Assembly: GCF_001519075.1 (NCBI RefSeq)
Contig: NZ_KQ954246.1
Span: forward strand, 707,591-771,590
Reading direction: 5' to 3'
Length of the DNA: 64,000 nt
Origin: Novosphingobium fuchskuhlense
GTDB lineage: Bacteria > Pseudomonadota > Alphaproteobacteria > Sphingomonadales > Sphingomonadaceae
Shown here in pieces: positions 42,482-50,635 of this stretch. The position numbers and the translations under genes are program-made. Each line of letters opens with the position of its first letter. Positions within the stretch are counted from its first letter, which is position 1. The notes beneath the pieces are model-generated. The model searched no databases. It saw only the letters and a list, made by a program, of their open reading frames with translations, and had not been told where the DNA came from.

Positions 42482-42678
42482 CTGTCCGCGCCAATCCAGT
42501 CAGCACGTAACCGATCCATCCCTGCAACGACACCTTCAATGATCACCTTTGAGCCAATGAGATCGTCGGCAACTTCCTCGCTCTCGACGATCCAGACTTC
42601 GTCGGCTCTTGTGGTCAAGATCATCCCGCGCCTGCCGCGGCTCAGCATTCCAGACACGCGTATTCGACTGGAACTCAC
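42469..42678 (-). CDS. DUF5818-like small protein
   Basis: A roughly 69-residue protein that resembles sphingomonad DUF5818 proteins by eye: SGMLSRGRRGMILTTRADEVWIV followed by DLIGSKVIIEGVVAGMDRL, a beta-rich OB-like pattern of unknown function. I start at the GTG at 42678, which has aaaaggggg six bases upstream; an ATG at 42705 would overlap the lytic transglycosylase stop and is the alternative. It is the second gene after the lytic transglycosylase on this strand, and both read towards the integrase. Confidence 0.55.
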   Translation of the reverse strand: MSSSRIRVSGMLSRGRRGMILTTRADEVWIVESEEVADDLIGSKVIIEGVVAGMDRLRADWIGADSHSS

Positions 42679-42692
42679 AACCAACCCCCTTT

Positions 42693-43355
42693 TCAGAAAC
42701 GCCAATGGCGCAGCACATCGCGCACATAGGCCGGCGTCTCGCCATTGTGCGGAATGCCGCCAGCTCGTTCCACCGCGCCAGGACCAGCATTGTAGGCAGC
42801 GATAGCCAGATGGACTACCCCGAACTTGTCGAGCATCTGGCGCAGATACCGCGCTGCACCGAAGATGCTAGGCATTGGATCGAAGCGGTTTGAAATTCCA
42901 AGATCGCGAGCAGTTCCGGGCATTAGCTGTCCCAACCCAGCGGCACCAGCCTTGCTAATCGCCAATGGATTATACCGGGACTCTGTCCATACCAACGCGT
43001 CGAGAAGGCCCGCCGGTAACGCATATTGCGTCTCCGCAGCGTAGACATGGGGGAGGTAACTTGCTCGTCGAAAACCCGACGGTCCCTTGCTATCGGATTT
43101 CGCATAGCGATAGGGAAGGTGGATCCGGCCCGCTTCGACGATAGCGGCGGCGGGCAAGGTAGTATCCTTGGGTCGTTTCCAGATACCATGCTCGACCAAT
43201 TGGAAACCGTTTGACGCCTCGGCCACACGGAAGCCCTGAGGTCCAATCCCAGGGGCAGTGGCAACTCCAGTGATCGCTTCCTCCCGCGCTTGAGCGGGGA
43301 CGATAACCGCCAATCCCGTCACCGCCGCAGCAATCGTTGCCCATCTCAGTCTCAT
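42693..43355 (-). CDS. lytic transglycosylase (SLT domain), VirB1-like
   Basis: A 220-residue exported enzyme that opens peptidoglycan glycan strands. A signal peptide (LRWATIAAAVTGLAVIVPAQA) is followed by about 85 residues of linker. The SLT domain then shows LLDALVWTESRYNPLAISKAGAAGLGQLMPGTA, with Glu in WTESRYNP as the catalytic acid, and ends in AIAAYNAGPGAV. In islands such proteins usually help a conjugative pilus cross the wall, so its presence hints that the element is, or was, conjugative. It diverges from the Toprim gene across about 130 bp. Confidence 0.9.
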   Translation of the reverse strand: MRLRWATIAAAVTGLAVIVPAQAREEAITGVATAPGIGPQGFRVAEASNGFQLVEHGIWKRPKDTTLPAAAIVEAGRIHLPYRYAKSDSKGPSGFRRASYLPHVYAAETQYALPAGLLDALVWTESRYNPLAISKAGAAGLGQLMPGTARDLGISNRFDPMPSIFGAARYLRQMLDKFGVVHLAIAAYNAGPGAVERAGGIPHNGETPAYVRDVLRHWRF

Positions 43356-43482
43356 GGCTCGATTCCTTCAATAGCCGAATCGGTATGGAACATATAAAGA
43401 ACAAGGTGTGTAGGAAAACGCATTGATGGCAGCGCAGAGCGGAGGCTGCGCGGGTGGAGGCATGCCAAAATGGAGATGTCCC

Positions 43483-44379
43483 ATGTCCCAAGTTCACAGT
43501 CGCGAAACGCTCGAAGTCCGCGCTCGCATGATCGTCGAGGCACTGAGTGGGAAGTGGTCCCGTTCGCGCGGTATGTGTTGCTGCCCGGCCCACGCTGATC
43601 GTACCCCATCACTCAGCATCACGCTTGGCCAGCGAGCGATCTTGGTTCATTGCTTTGCCGGCTGCACCAATGAGGCCGTCATACAGAGCATGGCCAAGCT
43701 TGGGGTGCGGATTTCGGACCTGTTTGACGGTTCGGGCGGCCCGATCGCAGCCAAGCCGCGTCACGAAATCGCCGACCGCAACGCACTCAGGCTATGGCTT
43801 GAGGCCTCACCCCTCGCGGGCAGCTTGGCCGCTCGCTACCTCTCGGCAAGAGGTATCACGGTCGCATCGTCCGAGCTGCGCTTTCATCCGCGTATGCCGC
43901 TTGGCCCCAAGGGCTCCGTGCAGTTCCTTCCGGCGATGGTGGCGGCGGTGCGCAATGATGCCGGAATCCTGGCGCTGCACCGCACCTTCCTCAACCCCGA
44001 TGGCGACGGTCTCGCAAAGTTCGAACAGCCCAAGCGAGCACTGGGCAGTCTCGGTTCTGGCGCGGTGCGCCTGGCGTTCCCGCGAACGGCGCGCCTCGGC
44101 CTCGCCGAAGGTGCCGAAAGCGCGCTTTCAGCAATGCAACTTTTCGGAACTCCCTGCTGGGCGACTCTCGGCAACGAGCGTTTCGGACTGGTTACGATAC
44201 CGGAATCGGTGCGCGAACTCATTCTGTTCGTCGACAACGATGCTGGCGGCCTGCTCGCAGAAGAACGCGCTCGCGAAGCCTATGCCAAAATGGATCGGCG
44301 GATCGTAACCCAGCGCCCTGAGCGTGCCGACGAGGACTGGAATGACGTGCTTATGCGGAGATTGCGCGCGGCGATTTGA
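43483..44379 (+). CDS. CHC2 zinc-finger and Toprim domain protein (plasmid primase-like)
   Basis: A 298-residue protein typical of integrative and plasmid replication or transfer modules. Near residue 30 is the DnaG/gp4-like zinc finger (CCCPAHADRTPSLSI, then VHCFAGC: CxxH...CxxxC). The C-terminal half has the Toprim motifs LGLAEGAESALSAMQLFG (catalytic Glu) and LILFVDNDAGG (DxD). I start at the ATG at 43483, preceded by ggaga at 6-nt spacing; ATGs at 43423 and 43462 lie too close to their purine stretches. It lacks the large RNA-polymerase domain of DnaG, so it may be an accessory primase or Toprim endonuclease. Confidence 0.85.
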   Translation: MSQVHSRETLEVRARMIVEALSGKWSRSRGMCCCPAHADRTPSLSITLGQRAILVHCFAGCTNEAVIQSMAKLGVRISDLFDGSGGPIAAKPRHEIADRNALRLWLEASPLAGSLAARYLSARGITVASSELRFHPRMPLGPKGSVQFLPAMVAAVRNDAGILALHRTFLNPDGDGLAKFEQPKRALGSLGSGAVRLAFPRTARLGLAEGAESALSAMQLFGTPCWATLGNERFGLVTIPESVRELILFVDNDAGGLLAEERAREAYAKMDRRIVTQRPERADEDWNDVLMRRLRAAI

Positions 44380-44452
44380 GCGTCGCAGAGAGGAAAGGTG
44401 GCTTGGGGCCTTTTGAGCCCTGCATGACGCGGGTCTCGTCAGGAGGTTTCGC

Positions 44453-46918
44453 ATGTCCACTTTCCCCGTTCTTGCCTTGCCGTTTGGTGGGCCACCCCTT
44501 GTGCTGTCAGTCGCGCATGCCCTTGCAGCCCGGTTTACCCGATCCGAGGCCATCACACGCCCGACCCTCAATGGTGAGCTGTCCGCGTATTTTGGTGGCA
44601 GCGATGCAGCTGGCCGCTGGTCTGCGCGCGAAGCCCACGCTGCACTCGAACTGGCTCAAGTCGCCTGGTTGCAGGATCAGCCGGCAATCGGGTTGGACGC
44701 TAGCCCACTCACTGCCGCAGATTTCTTCGGCCGCCTAGAATCCTTGGTGCCGCGTCAGACCGCGCGCAGCGACGAGCAGATCGAGCTGCAGCAGTTCGCG
44801 ACCCCGCCGCGACTTGCCTGGCTAGCGGCACGGGCCTGTGGCATCGCACGCGGCGATCTCGTCCTTGAGCCTTCCGCCGGAGCCGGCATGCTGGCGGTAT
44901 GGGCGGACAAGGCGGGCGCAAGGCTTGCCCTCAACGAACTCTCCGCGCTGAGGCGGGATTGTCTCGGCCACCTGTTCCCAGCGGCCAGCATTACAGGCCA
45001 CGATGCAGAACTGATCGACGACCTCATGGGCAAAGTGCCCCGGCCAGCCGTTGTTCTGATGAACCCGCCCTATTCGTGGAGCGCCGAGCGCGGTCACGAT
45101 GGCCGCACGGGCGCGCGGCACTTGCGTTCGGCATGGAACCGCCTTGCCCCTGGCGGGCGGCTCACCGCGATCATGCCGGAGTGGTTCGACATCGGCCGGT
45201 TTTTGCGCCGCATGACCGGCCCGGCGGCGCTGCGCCTCGACGTCGCCATCGAGCGCGGGTTCCTGGCCCAGGGGACCTCGATCACCACGCGGCTGCTAGT
45301 GCTCGACAAGGTTGATGTGGCCAGCGAACCGGTCATCGCTCGGACTTCGGACTTTGCAGAGCTCGGTGCTCTGGTGGATGCGGTGCCTGCTCGCGTCATA
45401 GCCCAAGCTGCAGCGGCAACGCCGCTTTTCCCTCTCAAGGTCCTGCCGCGGCTGCGCCCGGGGCTTCGTCCATCGCCAGTGGCGGCAAGGCCAACTGCCG
45501 CAAGTGAAGCGGCCGCGTCGATAGCCTACAAAGCGCTCGATGTGCCTGCCCCGACGCCAGAGCAGGTTGGCCACTACTTGCCCTATCGGCCCAGCCGGAT
45601 CGAGATTGCGGGAGCTGCTGAGCACCCCACACCGCTGGTGGAATCGGTCGCGATGGGCTCGATCACCGCGCCAGTGCCTACCGTCGTCCCCAAGCTTCCC
45701 GGCGGTGCCGTAGCGCGCGGGCTCCTCTCGGCAGCGCAGATCGAGACCCTCGTTTACGCTGTCAGCGCCCACGCGCGCGACTTGCCGGGTTTGTTTGCGC
45801 CCGAAGACAAGGGCTGCACGCTTAGACCGAGCGCCGAAGGCAAAGCCTACCGCATGGGTTATTTCCTGGGTGACGGAACTGGCGCTGGCAAAGGACGCCA
45901 GGTGGCGAGCGTCATTCTCGATCGCTGGGTGCAGGGCGGACGCCGCCATATCTGGATTTCCAAGAATGAGGCGCTGCTCGAAGACGCACGCCGCGACTGG
46001 TCCGCGCTTGGCGGCTTGCCCATCGATATCCAGCCGCTCGCGACCTGGAAGCTCGGAAGCCCCGTGACGATGCAGGAGGGCATCCTGTTCGTGACCTACC
46101 CTACGCTGCGCTCGGGACGCGCTGATGCCTCCCGGCTCGATCAGATCCTCGCCTGGGCCGGCGAGGACTTCGACGGGGTGATCGTCTTCGATGAAGCACA
46201 CGCTATGGCCAATGCCGCAGGCGGCGAAGGTTCGCGCGGCAAGACCAAGGGCTCGGAACAAGGTGTCGCTGGCGTGCGTCTCCAGAACCTGCTGCCAAGA
46301 GCGCGTGTGCTCTACGCTTCGGCGACCGGAGCGTCGGACGTGAACAATCTCGCCTACGCCACACGGCTCGGTCTCTGGGGACCGGCAACGGCCTTTGCCA
46401 CCCGCGAGGAGTTCGTCACCGATATCCGCGCAGGAGGAATTGCTGCAATGGAACTCGTTGCCCGCGATCTGAAGGCCCTCGGGCTCTACACGGCGCGGGC
46501 TCTCTCATTTGCGGGTGTCGAATACGAGATCCTCGAGCATGACCTGAGCGCAGATCAGATCGCGGTCTACGATGCCTATGCCGACGCCTGGGCGATCATC
46601 CACGCCAATCTGCGCGAGGCGCTCGAGGCCACACGTATCGTCGATAGTGAAACGGGCGGCACGCTCAACAACGGTGCAAAATCGGCAGCGCTCTCGGTCT
46701 TCGAAGGCACCAAGCAACGCTTCTTCGCGCAGCTACTGCTGTCGATGAAGCTGCCGAGCCTGCTCCCGGCAATCGATGCGGCGCTGCAGGAAGGCCATGC
46801 GGTCGTTGTCCAGCTGGTCTCCACGGCCGAGGCCATGCTCGATCGCCGCCTCGCCGAGCTGTCTGATGAGGAACGCGAAGCGCTGGAGATCGACCTGTCG
46901 CCCCGTGAATATGTGTAA
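44453..46918 (+). pseudogene. strawberry notch (Sno) family helicase, N-terminal half, split by a RIT element
   Basis: An 821-residue N-terminal half of a protein of about 1410 residues. It carries an adenine-methylase-like domain with VLEPSAGAGMLAVWADKAGA and VVLMNPPYSWS (NPPY near residue 204). The first RecA-like helicase domain of Sno follows, with Walker A GDGTGAGKGRQ near residue 473 and motif II VFDEAHAM near residue 580. The frame reads ...LSPREYV and then meets TAA inside the palindrome at the RIT end; the missing half resumes at 50631. The stop-bounded half might still be translated. Preceded by aggagg 11 nt before the ATG. Sno proteins are common island genes of uncertain role. Confidence 0.88.
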
Positions 46919-46944
46919 TGTTGAGCTCAACATTACACATATTC
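46907..46944. repeat. perfect 38-bp palindrome at the left RIT junction
   Basis: Two 19-nt arms (46907-46925 and 46926-46944) are exact reverse complements with no spacer, centred on gagctc. The outer nine bases are the sno target gaatatgtg and its inverse. Both strands read ...Glu-Tyr-Val-stop into it. It is not present at the right junction. Confidence 0.95.
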
Positions 46945-47025
46945 TTTGCAGTCGCAGTTTATGTCGAGCGTGGCGGCGGGAGGCGCAGGTTTCCGTTGGT
47001 TTTCCATGATTTCACTCCAGATAAT
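46940..47025. repeat. RIT left inverted repeat (86 bp)
   Basis: An exact reverse complement of 50550-50635. On the minus strand it encodes a 24-codon open frame from an ATG at 47007 with ggag upstream, ending Cys-Lys-Glu-Tyr-Val at the stop at 46933. The 86 bp match without a mismatch, which implies recent movement or strong constraint. Confidence 0.97.
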
Positions 47026-47054
47026 ATGTGGGTCAGGAGATGTCCGGGGACGGG

Positions 47055-48059
47055 TCAGGTCCGTCTTCGAACGTCGGTAAGCATGGTGATCAGGGCGTCG
47101 GATGGCGGCTTGAAGCGCCCGGGCTTGATGGCTGGGGCACCGTGGGCCGCCAGAATCTGCAGCTTCTCCTCGGGATCGGCGCGCAGATAAGCCTCGGTAC
47201 TTTGGATGCTGGCGTGGCCGAGCCACAGCGCGACTTTGCGAATGTCACCTGTCGCCGCCAACGTGTGCATGGCGCAGGAATGGCGCAGCACGTGCGGCGT
47301 GACCCGTTTACCGAGGATCGAAGGCTGCTTGATTCCGGCGGTCTTGACGTGTTCGGCTAAACGGAACGCAAACCCATCACGCGTCATGGGCTGCCCGTTC
47401 GCGTTGAGAAACAACTCGGAAACCTGCGCTTCGGGCCGGATCGCAAGCCATGCGCGCAACGCGAGTTGAGTCTCTTTCCAGAGCGGCAAGACCCGTTCGC
47501 GGCGGCCCTTGCCTATGATGTGCATGGTGGACAGCGAACGGTCCGGGAAATCGCGCTGTTGCAGCGATACGAGTTCCGACACCCTGAGCCCGGCAGCATA
47601 GGCCAGATGCAACATAGCGCGGTCACGGGTACCGAGGCGTGTCCGTGGATCCGGGGCATCGAGCAAAGCCTTGATTTCTGCGCGGTCGAGGTATTCGATC
47701 AGTGCCTTGTCGGTCTTCTTGGTTGGAATCGCACGAATGCGCAGGGCCTGATCGAGACAGGCAGGCACGCGATACTCGATGTACCGGAAGAATGATCGAA
47801 TCGCCGCCAATCGGCCATTGCGGGTCCTCACGCAGCTGCCGCGTCCGTTCTCAACATGGTCGAGGAAGGCCAGGATGAGGTCCGTGCCGAGATCCTCGAC
47901 CTCAAGATCGGTTGGCCGACGCTTCAACCGGTCGGCAGCGAACCGGACCAGCAGCACGAAGCAGTTGGCGTAGGTCTTCACCGTGTGCGGGCTGACGGCG
48001 CGGTCGCGCGAAAGATGTTCGCGCAGGTACGCCGAGAGATAGGGGGCAAGTGCCGTCAT
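47055..48059 (-). CDS. ritC: RIT tyrosine recombinase, third gene
   Basis: A 334-residue tyrosine recombinase. An N-terminal SAM-like core-binding domain (LREHLSRDRAVSPHTVKTYANCF) is followed by a catalytic domain with the Arg in AYAAGLRVSELVSL. HVLRHSCAMHTL, LGHASIQSTEAYLRAD with the conserved His, and the nucleophile Tyr complete it. The start overlaps the second gene's stop by 4 bp (ATGA). The symbol is by order in the trio. It resembles XerC/XerD in layout more than the other two do. It ends about 30 bp inside the left inverted repeat's inner edge. Confidence 0.9.
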   Translation of the reverse strand: MTALAPYLSAYLREHLSRDRAVSPHTVKTYANCFVLLVRFAADRLKRRPTDLEVEDLGTDLILAFLDHVENGRGSCVRTRNGRLAAIRSFFRYIEYRVPACLDQALRIRAIPTKKTDKALIEYLDRAEIKALLDAPDPRTRLGTRDRAMLHLAYAAGLRVSELVSLQQRDFPDRSLSTMHIIGKGRRERVLPLWKETQLALRAWLAIRPEAQVSELFLNANGQPMTRDGFAFRLAEHVKTAGIKQPSILGKRVTPHVLRHSCAMHTLAATGDIRKVALWLGHASIQSTEAYLRADPEEKLQILAAHGAPAIKPGRFKPPSDALITMLTDVRRRT

Positions 48060-48970
48060 GCCGCGTCTCCCAGGTAAAGGTGTTCGCTGGCGACCGCGAT
48101 GTCGCGCAGCAACACCGGGGTGGCCTCGAGATACCAGTAGGTGTTGGTGACCGACGCGTGTCCCAGATAGGCGCTGAGACCGGCCATGTGATGTGCCACG
48201 GCCTCCCTGTCCGGCGGACAGGACTCCAGCGAGCGCACGGCGAAGGTATGGCGCAAATCGTGCATCCGCATGCCCGATGTTCCGGTCGGTCCTCGATATC
48301 CAAGCTGTCGTGCCAACCGGACGAACACGATGTGGGCGCGAACCTTGTGGGGTGCCCGTCCTCGGATGGTCACGAACAGGTCATTGCCCGTGGCACCGAG
48401 CCTCGCTCGGGTCGCGAGATATGCTTCGAGCGCCTGCCGGGTCGACGCCTGCAACACGACGAGGCGCTGCTTGCCGAACTTGCCATTGCGAATGATCAAC
48501 CCGTCTTCGCCCAGATCGTCACACTGTAGCGCGAGGGCTTCGGAAATCCTCAGGCCAGTCGCTGCCAGCAATCCGAACAGGCAATGGTAGGTGTGGGGGC
48601 TGATTGTGCCTTTGGGCGGCAGGTCCAGCGCCGCGGCCATGATGGCGCGGATCTGTTCGGGCTCGATGATATACGGGGTCGGGCGTGGACGCTTACCCCG
48701 GCCGAAGACGCCAGCAGGAGGCACTTCGTGGGCGGGTTCCTCGGCATGGGCGAAAAGGCTGAAGTTGCGAACGGTGTCGAAACGGGTCTGTGCCACATAT
48801 TGCGAGCTCGCCGTGTGGCACCAGTCGTAGATGCGCTGGACCTGGGTGTGCTGGTCACCGAAATGCCCTGCGTAGGCGGCATAGAGACGGAGCAGCCGGT
48901 CCTGTTCGTCATACTTCCGGCCAAGACTACGGTGCAGTGCAACGTAGCGGGAAATGTGCGTGTTCAGCAT
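48056..48970 (-). CDS. ritB: RIT tyrosine recombinase, second gene
   Basis: A 304-residue tyrosine recombinase. The N-terminal domain begins ISRYVALHRSLGRKYDEQDRLL; the catalytic part shows the Arg in LLAATGLRISEALAL, MHDLRHTFAVRS, and LGHASVTNTYWYLEAT with His and Tyr. It overlaps the first gene by 7 bp and the third by 4 bp. RIT recombinases are thought to act together, but the biochemical role of each is not established. The symbol is assigned by gene order. Confidence 0.9.
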   Translation of the reverse strand: MLNTHISRYVALHRSLGRKYDEQDRLLRLYAAYAGHFGDQHTQVQRIYDWCHTASSQYVAQTRFDTVRNFSLFAHAEEPAHEVPPAGVFGRGKRPRPTPYIIEPEQIRAIMAAALDLPPKGTISPHTYHCLFGLLAATGLRISEALALQCDDLGEDGLIIRNGKFGKQRLVVLQASTRQALEAYLATRARLGATGNDLFVTIRGRAPHKVRAHIVFVRLARQLGYRGPTGTSGMRMHDLRHTFAVRSLESCPPDREAVAHHMAGLSAYLGHASVTNTYWYLEATPVLLRDIAVASEHLYLGDAA

Positions 48971-50511
48971 GACGGTTCTCCTGGCCAGGGCTGGGCGATC
49001 TTCATGAGCATCGGCAGATCGACCTTGGCGTAGATGGCGGTGGTCTCGGGCGAACTGTGACGCAGGATGGTCCCGACGGACTCCAGCCCCGCGCCCGCGC
49101 GCAGCAAGTTGGTGGCAAGCGAATGCCGGAAGATGTGCGATCCGGTCGGCACTCCTTCGATCCCGCCGCGTTCACGCGTGCGCGCAACTATACCGGCGAT
49201 CTCCGCCGACGAGCGGAACGGCCGGAATGGGGCCTGTGCCCGTACGAACAAGTGCGGATCGGCGGCCTTGGGCCGGGCCGTAACAATATAGTCCAGGATC
49301 GCGTCGCCAACATCCTGGGGTAACGGCAGTCGGTCGGGCCGTCGTGTCTTGCCCTTGACCGTCAGATGACCTGACCGCCAGTCGATGTCGTCGAGGCGCA
49401 TATCCTGAATATCGCCGGCACGCAGGCCGAGCCTGGCGAGCAGAAGAATGATGGCTTTGTCCCGAACTTCCACTGGGCGGTCTGTCGGACAAGCGCCGAT
49501 TATCTGCTCGATCGTTGCCGGGGAGACGTGGCGGGGCAGAGTCGAAAGGCGGTATCGCTGGACCGAGTGGATCGCGTGCAACAGTGCCGGTCGACACTCG
49601 CCTTGCCCGATCAAAAAGCGGATGTAGCTCCTCATGATCGTGACGATCAGCGAGACGGATCCCGGCGTCTCCTTGCTTCGTCGTTCAAACGCCCGCCTGA
49701 GAGCCGCCGCATCCCATTGCGAAGGCTCGCCCAGCATGGCCATGAGCCGACGAATGTCAGCCCGGTAGCGGCGGATCGTCTCTTCGGTGGCGCCGCGATG
49801 TTGCCGGAGCCAGGCGAGGTAAGCCGACATGTACGGGTCAGCATCCGCCACCGGTTCGACCGGTGGGATAGCACCCTGCCGTCGAAGAAACTCGACGAAG
49901 TGCCTAGCGCACCGCCGTCGACGCTTCGCACCCGAGGCAACGAGCTTGCCTCGCTTGCGCCAGACCGGACACCGACAATCATGCGCGGCGTACTGGTCGA
50001 TGATCGTGTTGTCGATATCGATCCACCGTCGTCGCGCAATGCGAAGCCAGGCCGTGAAATGCTCGGCCTCGGATCGATAGGACTGGGCCGGTCCTTGCGC
50101 GAGTTGCAAGCGATCGATCCCGTCGAAATAGTCGGCGAGGTGCTGTGGCAGATCGTCGATCCCGTCGTCGACTTCGACGTAGCCTTGATCTTCCAGGAAG
50201 CGGACGAAGCGCCTGACCCGGGCTGCAATGTCCGCCTTATAATCTGGTTGCTGCGCAGAATACCGGTGGCAACGGCACCGATGCCTCTCGAACCGCCGAA
50301 CGGTCCGATCGTCGATCGTGCGGATCGCGATCCCATGCAGTCCCAGCCAATGCATAAAATGGCGGGCGGCAGCGCCAAACAGAACCGCACAGCCTGACCC
50401 CTCGTCGAGCGCCAGAGAGGAGAGGAATGCGGTGAGTAGAGCGTCGTGACTGGGCGGGTCTTCGACCCGGAGCGGTGCCGCTCGAAACGGCAATGATGAT
50501 CTTGATCGCAT
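48964..50511 (-). CDS. ritA: RIT tyrosine recombinase, first gene
   Basis: A 515-residue protein, longer than the other two because of an N-terminal extension of about 190 residues with Cys/His clusters (RFERHRCRCHRYSAQ and AAHDCRCPVWRKRG) that may bind metal. A SAM-like domain follows (YLAWLRQHRGATEETIRRY). The catalytic core shows RLGLRAGDIQDM, HIFRHSLATNLL, and LRHSSPETTAIYAKVD with the nucleophile Tyr. The ATG has aagga nine bases upstream and begins 38 bp inside the right inverted repeat's inner edge, so its promoter must lie in or beyond that repeat. The symbol follows gene order. Confidence 0.9.
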   Translation of the reverse strand: MRSRSSLPFRAAPLRVEDPPSHDALLTAFLSSLALDEGSGCAVLFGAAARHFMHWLGLHGIAIRTIDDRTVRRFERHRCRCHRYSAQQPDYKADIAARVRRFVRFLEDQGYVEVDDGIDDLPQHLADYFDGIDRLQLAQGPAQSYRSEAEHFTAWLRIARRRWIDIDNTIIDQYAAHDCRCPVWRKRGKLVASGAKRRRRCARHFVEFLRRQGAIPPVEPVADADPYMSAYLAWLRQHRGATEETIRRYRADIRRLMAMLGEPSQWDAAALRRAFERRSKETPGSVSLIVTIMRSYIRFLIGQGECRPALLHAIHSVQRYRLSTLPRHVSPATIEQIIGACPTDRPVEVRDKAIILLLARLGLRAGDIQDMRLDDIDWRSGHLTVKGKTRRPDRLPLPQDVGDAILDYIVTARPKAADPHLFVRAQAPFRPFRSSAEIAGIVARTRERGGIEGVPTGSHIFRHSLATNLLRAGAGLESVGTILRHSSPETTAIYAKVDLPMLMKIAQPWPGEPSC

Positions 50512-50549
50512 GTTGGTTCCTTCGACTTGTTGAGGTCGAGGGAACCGTA

Positions 50550-50635
50550 ATTATCTGGAGTGAAATCATGGAAAACCAACGGAAACCTGCGCCTCCCGCC
50601 GCCACGCTCGACATAAACTGCGACTGCAAAGAATA
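50550..50635. repeat. RIT right inverted repeat (86 bp)
   Basis: An exact reverse complement of the left repeat. It contains an outward-facing ribosome binding site (ggag at 50557-50560) and an ATG at 50568 whose frame continues without a stop into the downstream half of sno. Confidence 0.97.

Larger units (their letters stand above)
46916..50630 (-). mobile_element. recombinase-in-trio (RIT) element inserted in sno
   Basis: Three overlapping tyrosine recombinase genes on one strand are bounded by perfect 86-bp inverted repeats (46940-47025 and 50550-50635). The whole splits the sno gene. The flanking target reads gaatatgtg at 46907-46915 and gaatacgtg at 50631-50639, a near-duplication differing at a synonymous third base. 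Three linked tyrosine recombinases with inverted ends define RIT elements, known from proteobacteria. Exact ends are uncertain because the target sequence and the repeat tip share the same nine bases. Confidence 0.85.
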
